From Tolypeutes matacus (taxonomy: Eukaryota; Chordata; Mammalia; Cingulata; Chlamyphoridae), in contig JAKSZT010054335.1 in assembly GCA_026826555.1 (NCBI GenBank), positions 1,789,049-1,853,048 on the forward strand: a DNA stretch of 64,000 bases. Reading direction: 5' to 3'. A model generated the notes under the pieces. It was not told where the DNA came from, searched no databases, and saw only the letters and a program-made list of their open reading frames with translations. Below, piece after piece: positions 1-12,089 of this stretch (positions are counted from its first letter, which is position 1; each line of letters starts with the position of its first letter). The position numbers and the translations under genes were made by a program.

Positions 1-849
1 TAAAGCAATACCTGAGGACCAGTTACCCAAGGATGCCCCAACCCCTGGGCGACAGGTCGTTGGGCACCAAAGCTCATGGTCTTAGTGTACCACCCCACAA
101 GCGACAGACGTTCCTTCCCAAAGGAGAGGCCGTGGCACCAGCAGCACGCTGAGCCCCGAGCAGGCCTCGCACACAGATGTGCTTTTGAGTCCAGCTGTCT
201 CCGTTTTAGGTCTCGGCATTTATTGGACGCTAAGCCCTTAGTAAGTCATTGCGACGTGAAGGTCGTTGCACCTGCTGTGCTTGAAGCAAAGCAAAGCTAA
301 AAGCTTATTCTCTCAAAAAGTTAATGCGGTTTAAGGAATGTTGGCAATAACTAATCCATTGTTTTCCTATTTATGGCTAATTCAAAGAAGAGCCCCACTG
401 AGTTCCTGGTTCGTGTCACCTTGTGGTCTCCTTTCCAAGGCCCAGCGCGATGCTTTGGCTCTCCGGGGTTCCTGCTGGTTTTTCCTTGGGCTGTGCTTTA
501 GATGCAGTCCTGGGAAAACCCCAGCTTTGTGGCTACTGTCTTGACCCAGACTGCCAACTCACATCTTGCTGTTCTAGTTTTCAAAGAATTAATTCATTAA
601 AAGAAAAAAATAATTATTCAGAACATGGAACTTTGGAAGTGTTAGTCCTCCGGGAGGCCACCCTTTCTGAAGAAGTTTTGTTATTTGGGAACAGTGTTTC
701 TCTGTGATGCTGTGGATCTGCTGGGTGAGGACTCCTGGGGGCAGGGGGTACAGGAGGTGGGCTGGCAGGTGGCACAAGCAGAGCCCAGCGGCAAACAGAC
801 GGCTCCGGCAAAGCAGGACCTTCCAGGAAGGGCTATTTACGGCCTCAGT
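1..849. other. Non-repeat, non-coding stretch
   Basis: I see no recognisable exon, repeat or RNA gene here. Short open frames on both strands lack codon structure or similarity to known proteins. Confidence 0.5.
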
Positions 850-1140
850 TTGCCGGGCACTTGCCATGAACTGGTTGACTTAAACAACAGGAATTTATTG
901 TCTCAGCTTTGGTGGCAGAAGTCCCAAATCAGGGTGTGGGCAGGGCTTGCTGTCTCCTGGAATCACAGGGTTCCAGGAGAGTCCTGGGACAGTCCTGTGC
1001 CATCTGGCCGTCTCTCTCCTTGTGTCTCCCCCTCTGGCTTCTACCCCAGTTTCCTCGGCTTCTCGGGACCTCAGCCCTCTTGGATTAAGATCCACCCTGG
1101 CTCAATTTGGCCTCATCTAAATAGACTCTTCATATAATTA
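850..1140 (-). repeat. MLT1-like MaLR LTR fragment
   Basis: GACTTAAACAACAGGAATTT, followed by a degraded body and a TCTAAATAGACTC end, is the reverse complement of the 3' half of MLT1-type LTRs (AATAAATTTCTGTTGTTTAA). It is old and diverged, with no clear target duplication. Confidence 0.55.
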
Positions 1141-1429
1141 GCACTATACTTGATAAATATTTGTCCCAGAGACTTAATTCTTTGATCCGTCCATGTGCCA
1201 GTTGAGCCCTGAATCTCAGCAGAGTTGCAACACCTACTCTCCAGTTCACTGGACTCACCCAGGACAACTAATAAGGAGAGGACAAAGGACAACGCCCATC
1301 CCAAGGAACAGAGACTGTCTGCAACTGCCAGCAAGAGAGTCCCATCCATCTGCCCCATGGGACCTAAGCTCCCTCTCAGTTAGAAGCAGAGTGGGCATCA
1401 CCATCCCCGAATCCTCAAGATTGGGGAAC

Positions 1430-1985
1430 GAACAGTGGACGAAAGTAGACTTTTATTATTCTAGCAATGAAAGAACTCTTACCATTGATAAAAAGGCAGT
1501 GGCCACCAGAGGTTCTGAGGGAGGGGAGAGGGAAGAATAGGTGTAACATGGGGCATTTCCAGGACTTTGGATTTGTCCTGCATGACATTGCAAGGACAGA
1601 TACAGGCCACTGTGTATTTTGTCATAATCTACAAAATTGTGCAAGGCAGAGTGTAAACTCTAATGTGAACTGTAGTCCATAGTTAGTAGCGATGCTTCAA
1701 TATGTGTTCATCAACTGTAACAAATGTACCACACTGATGAGGGAGGTTGTTGATGTGGGAAAGTGTGTGTGTGGGGGTGGGGCATATGGGAAGCCCTTAT
1801 ATTTTTTATGTGACATTTATTTAATATAAAGCTTCTTTATTTTTATTTTATTTTATTTTTTTACCGGGAGGTCCCGGGGATCGAACCCGGGTCCCTCCAT
1901 ATGGGAGACGGACGCCCAACCAGTTGAGCCACATCCGACCCCCTAAAGCTTCTTTAAAAATAAAAATAAATTAATTTAAAAGAAT
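1430..1985 (+). mobile_element. L1 3' UTR fragment interrupted by a SINE
   Basis: The stretch carries GTAGTCCATAGTTAGTAG and CAACTGTAACAAATGTACC, then a GTGTGTGTGGGGGTGGGG tract typical of L1M 3' ends, and an A-rich tail after the SINE at 1840-1943. The reverse complement of the same 3'UTR is recognisable at 40060-40330. Confidence 0.7.
1840..1943 (-). mobile_element. Head-only DAS-SINE monomer
   Basis: On the minus strand the tRNA-like head has A box TGGCTCAACTGG and B box GGTTCGATCCC, followed directly by an A-rich tail. It is flanked by a perfect 13-bp duplication, TAAAGCTTCTTTA (1827-1839 and 1944-1956). It is nearly identical to the copy at 32166-32257. Confidence 0.93.
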
Positions 1986-2285
1986 AGGCTCTTCAAAGAC
2001 CTTCTTCACCAACGAGTGCACACCTTATCTAATGGTCTTATTCACGAATGGGTTCCCCCCCTCCGGATGGGATTTAGCACTTGAACATGTTTTTTGTGGG
2101 AGACGTGATTCCCGTTTACAGAGGGGCTATTGACGAGGGTCTGGGGGGAGCGAACTGCAAGGGGTGGAGCAGGGGCAGTGCAGGGGCAGTGCTGGGAGCA
2201 GCTGGCGGTTACTGGTACTTGGAAGAGGCTGCCTTGAAAGGAGCCGTTTTCGTTTTCCTGGCTGCAAAACCAACACCATCCGGTG
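1986..2285. other. Non-coding stretch, nothing recognised
   Basis: No repeat or exon is recognised. There is a GGGGCAGTGCAGG short direct duplication near 2171-2190. Confidence 0.4.
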
Positions 2286-2690
2286 GGTTGGTTTAGCAAC
2301 AGGAATTTATCGGCTCAAGCGTTGAGGCTGGGGGGAGTCCAAAATGCAGGCATCAGCAAGGCATGCTTTCTCCCCAAAGATGTGGTGTTCTGGGACTGGC
2401 TGAAGGCCGTCCTTGGACTTTGGATTTCCATCACGTGGCAGCACACATGGTTGCATCTTCGTCCTCCTCCAGGTTCTGTCGACCTGCAGGTTCTTTCCCT
2501 GTGGCCTTCCCTATAAGGCCTCAGCAGTAGGATTAAGACCCACCCAGACTCAGCTGACCACCCCTGAACTAAAAATAGCATCTTCAAAAGGTCCTATTTA
2601 AAATAGGTTCATACCCACAGGCATGGATTAAGATTAAGAACATGTTTTTCTGGGGTACATAACTCCAAACCACCACAGGAGCTATGGGTC
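2286..2690 (-). repeat. MLT1-like LTR
   Basis: AGCAACAGGAATTTATCGGC at the left, GATTAAGACCCACCC in the middle and AACTCCAAACCACCACA at the right follow the reverse complement of an MLT1-type LTR. It is diverged and no TSD was identified. Confidence 0.5.
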
Positions 2691-3075
2691 AAGAAACCCA
2701 GCATTCAAAACCACACCAGGGATTGGCATTGCTTCCCATTGTGATAATTCACCATTGTTCTCCATGACATATCTGGCTATTGCACCTGTCAAGCAGGCGA
2801 GTAAAATGAGGTTGAGGCTGGACTTTCTCAGGTAGTTGATGGTGTCACCAGTCTCTGCACTCTCTCCAGGAGAGCAGGATTGCTTCTGGTTCTGCTCAGT
2901 GGTGGTGGGGGGCAGGTCAGGGGCTCCCCTGGCCTCCTGGTATCATAATGGCCCTTGGCCTATGGCTCAAGGAACCAATTTTGGAATTCTGGCAGTTAGC
3001 AAGCATGTCTCTTCCCACCATACATTCTGGGACTGAGTAAATCACCACAGAACGAGTCCACAGTTGATAGTATTG
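2691..3075. other. Non-coding stretch, nothing recognised
   Basis: There is no coding potential and I recognise no repeat. Confidence 0.35.
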
Positions 3076-3250
3076 ACATAAAATGCAGGATGTCCAATTA
3101 AAGTTGAATTTCAAATAAACAACAAATAATTTTTTAGTACAAGTAGATCCCAAATATTTCATGGGATATACTTAAACATTATTATCGTGTATATGAAATT
3201 CAACTTTAACTGGGCTTTCTGTCTTTTTATTTGCTAAGTCTGATAACCCT
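3076..3250. repeat. Foldback (inverted-repeat) element, copy 1
   Basis: The arms GTCCAATTAAAGTTGAATTT (left) and AAATTCAACTTTAACTGGGC (right) are reverse complements around a centre reading ATTTCATGGGATATAC. The layout is that of a small palindromic DNA-transposon remnant. A second copy is at 14110-14315. Confidence 0.7.
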
Positions 3251-3478
3251 ACCTGTTGGATGGACACTGAGTCTCACAAGCCCATACTCTGATGAGTGGA
3301 TCCACAATGGCTTTGTGGGTCTCCGTGGATCAGCACAAGTTGGATCTAAAGGCTCCTGGAAGGTCTGGGTTTTCTCTTTCTCAGTGCACAGACCTCTGAT
3401 AATTAGCTGTGGTCCCCCCCAGGGAAGGCTTGGGGGACTGGTGGCATGTATCTGTGGCGTATTGCAGGCTCCTTCCAA
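3251..3478. other. Non-coding stretch
   Basis: Nothing recognised between the foldback element and the next L1 fragment. Confidence 0.35.
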
Positions 3479-4300
3479 GCTTGGCATTTCTCATTTTAAC
3501 CACCTTCCAGTACACAGTGCAGTGTTGTTAATTACATCCAGTGTTGTGCTTTCATCACCATCATCCATTACCAAAACTTTGCCATCACTACAAAAAGCAG
3601 CTCTGTACACATTAAGCATTAACTCCACATACCCCACCCCCCACTTCTACCCCTGATGACCTGTAATCTTCCTTCTGTTTGTATGAGTTTGTTGATTCTG
3701 TCAGTGTAACCACACAATTTTTGTCCTTTTGTGTCTGGCTTATTTCATGCAGCATGATGTCTTCATGGTTCATCCATGTTGTAGCATGTGTTAGAACTTC
3801 ATTCCTTTTCATGGCTGAATATTATTCCATTGTGTGTATGTACCACATTTTGTTTATCCGTTTACCTGTTGAGGGACACTTGGGTTGCTTTCACCTTTTG
3901 GCAATTGTGAATAATGCTGCTATGAACGTTGGTATACAAGGATCTGTTTGAGTCCTTGCTTTCTAGTTCAACTCTAGACCTAGCAGTGGGATTGCTGGGC
4001 CATATGATAATTCTCTACTGAACTTTCTGAGGAACTGCTAAACTGTTTTCCACCATAGCTGCACTTTTACATTCCCACCAACAATGCAAGAATGCAGAAG
4101 GATTCCTATTTCTCCACATCCTCTCCAACACTTACGTTCTGTTTTTTTTTATTATTATTTTTATTTAATTTTTTAACAATAGCCATCTTTGTGGGTGTGA
4201 AATGATATCTCATTGTGGTTTTGATTTGCATTTCCATAATGACTAATGATGTCGAGCATCTTTTTGTGTGCTCTGAGAGGTAGATTTTGTATTCTGAATT
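3479..4300 (-). mobile_element. L1 ORF2 end / 3' UTR fragment
   Basis: It carries the reverse complement of a typical L1 ORF2 C-terminus (TGGCTGAATATTATTCCATT, TTTTGTTTATCCGTTTACC, CATTCCCACCAACAATGC). It is decayed, with many stops and indels. Confidence 0.85.
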
Positions 4301-4670
4301 CCAGGTGATTCTACCTGTCCTCCACCACCAAAATAGATTCAGCTCAATTGAGTCCTTCATTTCCTTTTTAGAATACCTGCTCCTATATCATCCCCATTCC
4401 CTTGCCAGTATATTGAGATCCTGCCTCTCTGTTGTGTAGGCTACCACCTCCTCCCCTGTTGAGGAAGAACTGGGAGAGGTTCAAAGGAATTGGGCTTCAG
4501 AATTCTCAGTGTCATCCCTAACCAGTGCCTTTAGCTTAGGGCAGGAGACCTGGTAGGATTGAGGATTTGATCGGTGCTCTGCAGCCCTTACTATCGGACC
4601 CCAGGCTTGTCTTCAGTTATATTTATTCTGATTACAAGAGATGACTGTCTCTTTCAAGGGTGCCATGTTT
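4301..4670. other. Non-coding stretch
   Basis: This lies between two L1 fragments. I see no exon or family I can name. Confidence 0.3.
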
Positions 4671-5990
4671 TTATTTTTTAAGTAATAAACTTAATTTTTA
4701 GAGTAGTTTTGGGTTTTACAAAAATTGCACAGAAAGTATAGAGTTACCATATAACTCCCCCCCTCCCAGTTTCCCCTAGTATTAACATCTTGCATGAGCG
4801 TGCTACATTGGTTACAACTGATGAACCAATATGGCTATATCATTACTAACTAAGACCCACAGTTTACATTAGGGTTCACTTCTAGAGTGCGTACAGCTCT
4901 ATGGGTTTTGACAAATGCATCTTGTCACATGTTTGCTATTAAAGTTTCAGAATAGTTTCATGGCCCTAAAAATGCCCTGTGCTCCACCTATTCATCCTTC
5001 ACCCCCTACACACCCTGAACCCATGGCTGCCCCAGGTCTTTTTAGTGTCCCTCAGTGTCATATAGTTGGAATCATATAGTAAGTATCCTTCCCAGCTTGA
5101 CTTCTTCCACTCAGCAATATGCATTTAAGGTTCCTCCACGCTTTTTCACAGCTTGATACCTCATTTCTTTTTATTGCTGAATAATATTCATCATACGGAT
5201 GTATCACAGTTTATCCATTCACCTATGGGAAGGCATCTTGGTTGTCTCTGTTTTTTGACATTTATTTAAAAAGTTGCTATAAACATTTATGTGCAGGTTT
5301 TTGCATGGACATATGTTTTCAATTCTTTTGGGTAATTACCTAGGAGCACAATTGATAGGTCATATGGTAAACTCATGTTTAGCCTTTTTTTTTTTTTAAA
5401 GATTTATTTTATTTATTTATCTATCCCCACCCCCTCATTGTTTGTGCTCGCTATCTGTTTGCCGTGTGCTCGTGTTCCTTTTAGGAGGCACCGGGAACTG
5501 AACCTGGGACCTCCCAAGGCAGAGGAAGTTACCTAATTGCTTGAGCCAACTCCACTCCCTGCTTTGTTGTGTCTCTCATTATGTTTTCTTCCTTGTGTTT
5601 CTTGTTGCCTCATCTTGTTGTGTCATCTTGCCACACCAGCCCGTTGTGTCAGCTCACTGTCATGCTTGTCTTCTTTAGGAGGCACTGGGAACCGAACCCG
5701 GGATCTCCCATGTAGTAGGTGGGAGCTCAATCGCTTGAGCCACATCTACTTCCCCTATGTTTAGCTTTGAAAGAAACTTCCAAACTGTCTTTCTAAGTGG
5801 TTGTACCATTTTGCATTCCTAACAGCAAATGAATAAGAGTTCCTATTGCTCCACATCCTTGCCAGCTTTTGGTGTTGTCAGTGGTTTGGATTTTAGCCAT
5901 TTCTAGTAGGTTTGTAGCAGTATCCCACTGTTATTTTAATTTCCCTTCATGTTTTTAATTGCATCATCACATCTTTTAATTTCTCCTTTT
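4671..5990 (-). mobile_element. L1M-type 3' UTR/ORF2 fragment
   Basis: Hallmarks are GCATGAGCGTGCTACATTGG, GTTTTGACAAATGCATCTTG and TTGCTGAATAATATTC in antisense orientation. It is interrupted by a DAS-SINE at 5384-5756. Confidence 0.8.
5384..5756 (-). mobile_element. Dimeric DAS-SINE
   Basis: Two tRNA-like heads (B-box regions near 5488 and 5690) are separated by a CTTGTTGTGTC-rich spacer and followed by an A-rich tail. The direct repeats ATGTTTAGC (5375-5383 and 5757-5765) bracket the whole unit, so it inserted as one piece. Confidence 0.9.
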
Positions 5991-6960
5991 TTAATCCCCT
6001 GTGGTCAGTGAAAGAAGCCACATGGCTTCACACTTTTTATAATAACTTGTTGCTATAGCAATTAACTGCCACAGCCATTTGATCTCCCAAAGCCGTGCTC
6101 TGTATCTACAATTCATACCATGCTTCCACCAGTGATAATTTGAGTAACTGAGATGTTGCCACGTACCATGGATTACCGAGCCCCATTTCTTAGAAAGGAG
6201 ATTATCTCTGAGTCCCTTGAATGTGTAAGCACCCCGATCACAAAATTCCATTTTATGTGTCAGTTTCTTGAGCATCTGTATCTGTCAGAATCCAACAGAA
6301 AACAGTTGGCACACTCCAAGCAGTTCTTGGGAGGAAGGTGTATTTTTGAAGGGATGGGTGTATGGGAATACAAAGGGTACTACGGTAACCTGGAGCAAGA
6401 AAACTGAGCTGTCACCACCCCTAGGCCCAATGGGACACGGAAAGGAGCGGTTTTCAGCATGCAGGAGAGTGATGTCGAGTTAATCACTTGTTTTATGATG
6501 AGCAGTGATTTTGGTTGAGGGACGTGGCTAGTTCAAGGTGACCTTGTAGGATACTCTGACCTCACTTTCCTTCTTCCTCTCATCTCTGGCCATGGTTCCC
6601 CATTGACCAAACCCAACCTAAAGCTGGAGGTCATGGGAGCCTTGCTGCCGTGGTCCATGTCCAGGCCGGGCTCCTGGGGAGAAGAGCAGGGCGTGGAAGA
6701 GGTCAGAGTGGGTTCTACGGGCCGACACCAGACATCTGCCACAAGCAGGTACCAGGAGGCCACTGAGAGGAGAGAAGATTAGGAGTGACATCTGGAGGCT
6801 GGATATGCAGAGAAAGAAAGGCAGGCAGGAACTAGGCGGTCAGAACCTGGTGGGTGGTCAAGGGATAAAATATTATCCAAGTAAAGACAATCCTTCTGCC
6901 TATACAGTAGCAATGCATTTTCACTGAAGTGTAATTTTAATTTAATGCAGCGGCTTTGAA
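5991..6960. other. Non-coding stretch with an old repeat-like core
   Basis: Around 6275-6480, TCAGAATCCAACAGAAAAC followed by a GGCACACTC motif resembles the start of an ancient placental LTR-like repeat. The rest shows no exon or named family. Confidence 0.35.
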
Positions 6961-7454
6961 GTTTTATTAAGTTTGCTTGATTGAGATTTTATCTCTGTCT
7001 AATAGATTCTAGACTGACTTAAGCCTCACCCCCCTCAGTATATTCGTTTCAATCTCATTGATCCAAGTATCCCCTTATGATCTCTCTAATTTATGTGGGG
7101 TCAGTAGTAATGCCCCCCTCTCATTTCTGATTGTATTTATTTGTATCTTCTCTCCTTTTTTTCTTTGTCAGTCTAGCTAAGGGTTTGTCGATTTTTGTGG
7201 ATCTTCTTGAAGAACCAATTTTGGTTTTGTTCGTTCTCTCTCTTGATTTTTTGTTCTCAATCTGATTTATCTCTGCTCTGATCTTTATTATTCCTTTCCT
7301 TTGGCTTAGTTTGAGATTAGTTTGCTGCTCTTTTTCAGTTTCTCCAGGTGTGCAGTTAAGTCTTCGATTTTAGCTCTTTCTTCTTTTTTAATGTAAGTAT
7401 TGAAGGGTGTAAATTTCCCTCTCAGCACTGCCTTCAGTGTATCCCAGAGGTTTT

Positions 7455-7817
7455 TGTTTTTTTTTATATTTATTTTATTTTAATAAAATACTTATTTTAT
7501 TTATTTGTTTCTCCCCCTTGTTGTTTGCACTTGCTGTGTCTGTTGTCTTCCTTGTTTAGGAGGCACTGGGAACTGAACCCGGGACCTCTGATGTGGGAGG
7601 GAGGCCTCTAGTCCCTTGAACCATCTCCATTCCTTGCTTTGTTGTGTCTTTCATTATGTTTTTCTTCTTGTGTCTCTTGTTGGGTCATCTTGTTGTGTCA
7701 GCTTGCCATGTCTGGCTGTCATGCCAGCTTGCTGTCTTCTTTAGGAGGCCCCAGGAATTGAACCATGGACCTCTCACAGGAGCTTAGTTGCAGGAGCCAC
7801 ATCCTCTTCCCTCCTAT
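7455..7817 (-). mobile_element. Dimeric DAS-SINE inside L1
   Basis: Two heads with B-box regions near 7568 and 7750 share a spacer of the 5384-5756 type. The short direct repeat AGGTTTT flanks it (7448-7454 and 7818-7824). Confidence 0.83.
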
Positions 7818-8368
7818 AGGTTTTGATATGTTGTGTTCCCATTTTCATTTGTCTTGAGATATTTACTGATTTCTCTTGCAATTTCTTCTTTGACCCACTA
7901 ATTATTTATTAGTGTGTTGTTTAATATCCATATGTTTGTGAATTTTCCCATTTTCTGTCCTTTATTGATTTCCAGCTTCATTCTATTATGATCAGAGAAA
8001 GTGCTCGGTATAATTTCAGTCTTTTAAAATTTATTGAAACCTGTCTTGTGACCCAACATGTGGTCTGTCCTGGAGAAGGATCCATGGGCACTTGAAAAGA
8101 ATGTCTATCCTGTTGTTTTGAGGTACAATGCTCTACAAATGCCTGTTAGTTCTAGCTCATTTATCATATTATTCAAGTTCTCTGTTTCCATATTTATCCT
8201 CTGTCCAGATGTTCTATCTAATGCTGAGAGCGGTACACAAGTCTCCAGCTATTATTGTAGAAACATCTACTTCTCCCTTCAATTTTGCCATGTATCTTGG
8301 AACACCCAGGTTAGGTGCATAGGTATTTATTATAGTTATTTCTTCTTGGTGAGTTTCCCTCCCCTCAC

Positions 8369-8586
8369 TCCTTTTTTTTTTTTCAGGTACCAGGGGACTG
8401 AAACTGGGACCTCGTATGTGGGAGGCCGGTGCTCAACCACTGAGCCACATTGACTCCCCTGAGTTGGTTTTTTTGTTTGTTTGCTTGTTGTTTGTTTGTT
8501 ATGTTTTTAGGAGGCACTGGGGATCGAACCCAGGACCTCCCATGTGGGAAGCAGGCACTCAACTGCTTGAGCCACACCCGCTCCCT
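8369..8586 (-). mobile_element. Dimeric DAS-SINE with short linker
   Basis: Two heads (about 8383-8456 and 8509-8585) are joined by a TTTGTTTG-rich linker of about 50 bp. It sits inside the L1 ORF2 remnant. The target duplication is unclear. Confidence 0.82.
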
Positions 8587-8704
8587 GAATTGCCCCTTTT
8601 ATTACTATATAATGATCTTCTTCATCCCTTATAACAGTTTCGCATTTAAAATACATTTTGCCCGATATTAGTATCACTACTCCAGATCTTTTTTGGTTAC
8701 TGTT

Positions 8705-9248
8705 TGTATTAGTCAGCCAAAGGGGTGCTAATGTGAAATACCGAAAAATGGGTTGGTCTTTACAAAGGGTATTTATTTGGGGTAGAAGTCCACAGATACC
8801 AGGCCATAAAGCATTAAGTTTCTTAACTCTCACCAAAGTCCATTGCCACGTGTTGGAGCAGGACAGCTGCCGACGTTTGCTAGGGTTCAGGCTTCTTGGG
8901 TTCCTCTCTTCCCGGGGCTGCCTTTCTCTCCGGGCTCAGCTCCTTTGTTTCCTCCACAAGGTCAGCTGTAGACGATCAGGCGAACGGCTCACTTCTCTTC
9001 TCCTGGGGCCCTTTCTTCAACATCAAAACTGCTTCTCAAAAACTGCTTCAACTCTGTTCTTGCCATGCCTTTTATATTTGATTCTCCACCCACCAAAGGG
9101 TGGGGCTCAATGCCCTACTGATGTGGCCCAGTCAACGCCCTAATCATAACTTAATCATGCCCAGATTAACAGATCAGTTTACAAGCATGATCCAATTATA
9201 TTTTTGGAATTCATAATTACATTAAATTGGCCAACGGCTACACCATTT
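8705..9248 (-). mobile_element. Solo LTR, lineage family with TG...CA ends
   Basis: This is the reverse complement of the LTRs at 54281-54815 and 58637-59156. It starts TGTATTAGTCAGCCAAAGG and holds the conserved GGGTATTTATTTGGGGTAGA block, in which the antisense strand carries AATAAA. The right edge and TSD are uncertain. Confidence 0.82.
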
Positions 9249-9313
9249 CTGTAGAGTATTCTTTTTGATCCTTCCACTTTCTTATGTCTCTTGTAGACAG
9301 CATATAGATGGCT

Positions 9314-9798
9314 TATATTTTTTAAAATATCTTTTTATTACAGAAGTTGTGAACTTACAAAACAATAATGCACATGTGTGGAATTCCCATACAACACCCC
9401 TTCACCAACACACCACACCGTTGTGGAGCATTTGTTACAGATTATGAGATAGTGGTAATTTCATCAGACTATTACCACTAACTACGGTCTATAGTGTACA
9501 TTTGGCATATTTCTTCCATACCCCCCTATTAATAACACAGTACATCTTTGGCATTGATGCAAGAATATTACATCCGTTCTCGTTTACAGAAGGACATTCT
9601 TGCATTTGTACTGTTAACCACAATTCTCATCCACTTCTGGGTTCACTGTGTTATTCAGTCCCTAGATTATTCTCTAGCTTTCTTTCAGTTGACATTTACA
9701 TCCCTAGACTACCTTTTTCAACCACAATTCCATTTATAAATCGGCTGCTACTCACTAAAATGTGTTACCATCAACTCTATACATTTTCACACTTTTAC
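9314..9798 (-). mobile_element. 5'-truncated L1 3' end nested in L1
   Basis: A T-rich start, AGAAGTTGTGAACTTACAAA and ACAACACCCCTTCACCAAC define a 3'UTR type also seen at 49118-49230 and, sense-strand, at 42790-43165. The direct repeats GATGGCT (9307-9313 and 9799-9805) flank it, and the host L1 resumes in register. Confidence 0.83.
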
Positions 9799-10075
9799 GA
9801 TGGCTCACATTTTAAAATCCATTCCGTCAGTGTCTTTTGATTGGGGAGTTCAGTCCATTGACGTTCAATAGTATTACTGTAAAAGCAATACTTACTTCGT
9901 CCATTTTATTCTTAGACTTTCTGTTGTCATATCTTACCATTGTCTGTCTTTTACACTTTCAGTTACCTTTCCTAATAACCTTCATTTCTACACTCTTCTC
10001 CGTATCTCTCACCCTTGTCTTTTCCTTTCAGGCTGTTGCACCCCCTTTAGTATCTCTTGTAAATCTGGGCTAGTA

Positions 10076-10635
10076 ACTCATGGTTTTCGTTTCGGCGTCT
10101 TCGTCTTTCTGTCTCTCGCCTCCTGGAGGTTGCACAGCATTCTCCTGGACTGCCGATTCCCAGAGCAGCTCCCTGGGACAGCCTCTTGCCCTTCCTCCAT
10201 TGTTTCCATGAGAGCTCCTTGATCCAAGTGGGGGATTTGTATTTCCTGTGTCCTTGGCAAGAGCAGGCAGGCAGATGACAGATGTAACCCTTCTGGAGGG
10301 AGCCTGTGGGTCAGGAGTCTGGGCTTGTGTGCCTGGCCTGACTTTGCGTGTGGCACAGTGGCTTTTACATTCGCTGGAGCAGGTCCAGGCAGTCTGCTTT
10401 GACCCCCACTTTCCAATCCCGTCCATCAACCCCACAAAGATAAAGGGCTCATGCACTGGGGCTCATCCCCTCCCTTCTTTTCCCTCAGTGACCCAGGATT
10501 AATGCACTTTTATGGTCAAGTCTCATTGACAGTATAAACTGATCTCCGATTTAATATATATTTGAAACCAAAAATTACTTGCTCTCTGAGCTTAGATCTC
10601 CAGAATAATGTTTGTCCTTGTCCAAGGTAAGTTAT
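10076..10635. other. Non-coding stretch, GC-richer
   Basis: It holds overlapping short open frames on both strands without recognisable domains. No repeat was identified. Confidence 0.4.
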
Positions 10636-10639
10636 CCAT

Positions 10640-11195
10640 AAATGGTGTGGTAGGCAGAATTCTAAAGATGGCTCAGGATCTCTGTCCCTTGCTCTGAAGG
10701 CATTTTTGCAGATGTTATTGAAAGTTCGAGTCAGGCAACCTTAAGAACAGGTATTATCAGGGTGGGCCTGACCCAAACAGATGGGCCCTTTGAAAGCAGA
10801 GGCTAGCAGCAGAAGAGGGAGCCGGAAGCAGAACTGAGAGACTGTTGCTAGCTTCGAAGATAGCAGGGGCCATATGGTGAGGAGTACGGTGGCTTCTGGA
10901 GGACGAGAGCGGCTCCCTTCTGGCCAACAGCAGGAAATGGAGACCTCACTCCTGCCACTTCAAGGCTCGGAATTCTGCCAACAACTTGAATGAGCTCGGA
11001 AGCAGATTCTTCTCAGCTCCTCCAGATAAGAACTCAGCTAGCTGACACCTTGATTTTGGCCTTGGGAGAACCTAAGCAGAGAACCCAGTTGAACCATGCT
11101 GAATTGCCGGTCTACAGAAATTGTGAGGTAGTAAATAGGTCTTGTTTTACGCCACTAAGTTTGTAGGGATTTATTACACAGCAATACGAAACAGG
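10640..11195 (+). repeat. MLT1-like MaLR LTR
   Basis: It begins TGGTAGGCAGAATTCTAAAG and ends with a GTAGTAAATAGGTC...CACTAAGTTTG segment before CAGCAATACGAAACAGG. This is the layout of MLT1-type LTRs on the sense strand. Confidence 0.65.
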
Positions 11196-11844
11196 TATAA
11201 ACTTTTAACCTTTTTTTTTTACTAAAATATAATGTGCGTTAATAAAAGTGCAGAAATAATAAGGGGAACGAGTTAATGAATTATTCCAAAGCAAGTACTA
11301 CGTAACCACTCCCCAGGTTACGGCAGTTCTCCCCATGCCTCTTTGCAATCACCACTCTCTCCGTCTTCCCCAGCACTGGCCACTCTAACAGTTCTAACAC
11401 CATAAATTGGTCTCCCCTGTTTTCTAAATTTGTATAAATATAATCATAACTGTATATGCGTGTCTGGCTTCTTTTGCTCAACTCTGTGCTGGTGAGAGCC
11501 ATCCATGTGGTTTGTAGAAGCATTTTGCTCATTTTCATTGCAGTCTTCCGTTTCATACTGTACAAGCAGCCAGCACCGTTTATTTAACAGATCATCTGTG
11601 TTACTGCTCCACAGTGCCATTGTCATCAGAAATCAGTTGTCCATGCGTTTATGGATCTGTTTCTACGCTCCTGATTCTGTTCAGTGGGCCTGTTTATCTC
11701 TTCTTGCACCAATACAGCTCTGTCCTCATTATGTGGCTTTATGGTAAGTCTTGATAGTTGGCACTGTAAGCCCTCTCCCTTTCGTATTCAGTATTCGATA
11801 TTATCTTGACTCCTCTTGGCCTTTTCTATTTCCATATACTTTTT

Positions 11845-12089
11845 TTTTTTAATTTCTTTTTTTAAATTAATAAATAAATAAATTAATTAGCTTATTTATT
11901 TTTTAAGATTTTATTTATTTATTCATTTATCCCCCCCTTGCTGCTTGTGCTAGCTGGGTTAGCTAACCACGCCGTGCGGGCGGGCTTGCCTTCACCAGGA
12001 GGCCCGAGGAACCGAACCCGGGGCCTCCCATATGGTAAACGGGAGCCCTACTGATTGAGCCACAGCCGCTTCCCTTAATTTATTTTTTG
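11845..12089 (-). mobile_element. DAS-SINE, long monomer with extra A-rich flank
   Basis: The head occupies about 11985-12074, the spacer contains GCTAACCACGCCGTGCGGGC, and the tail is TTTATTTATTCATTTATCCC. The direct repeats TTCCATATACTTTTT (11830-11844 and 12090-12104) bracket it together with 15 nt beyond the head. Confidence 0.9.

Larger units (their letters stand above)
7020..10075 (-). mobile_element. L1 ORF2 remnant with four nested insertions
   Basis: The sequence runs parallel to 35080-36470 of the better-preserved L1 at 32031-38872, in the same order (for example TTTCTGATTGTATTTATTTG and TTTTGATTGGGGAGTTCAG). It is broken by DAS-SINEs at 7455-7817 and 8369-8586, an LTR at about 8705-9248 and an L1 3' end at 9314-9798. 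No frame survives. Confidence 0.88.

Noticed and set aside
1862..1942. tRNA gene candidate with good A and B boxes
   Set aside because: It belongs to a SINE with an A tail and target duplication, and the same head recurs throughout the window.
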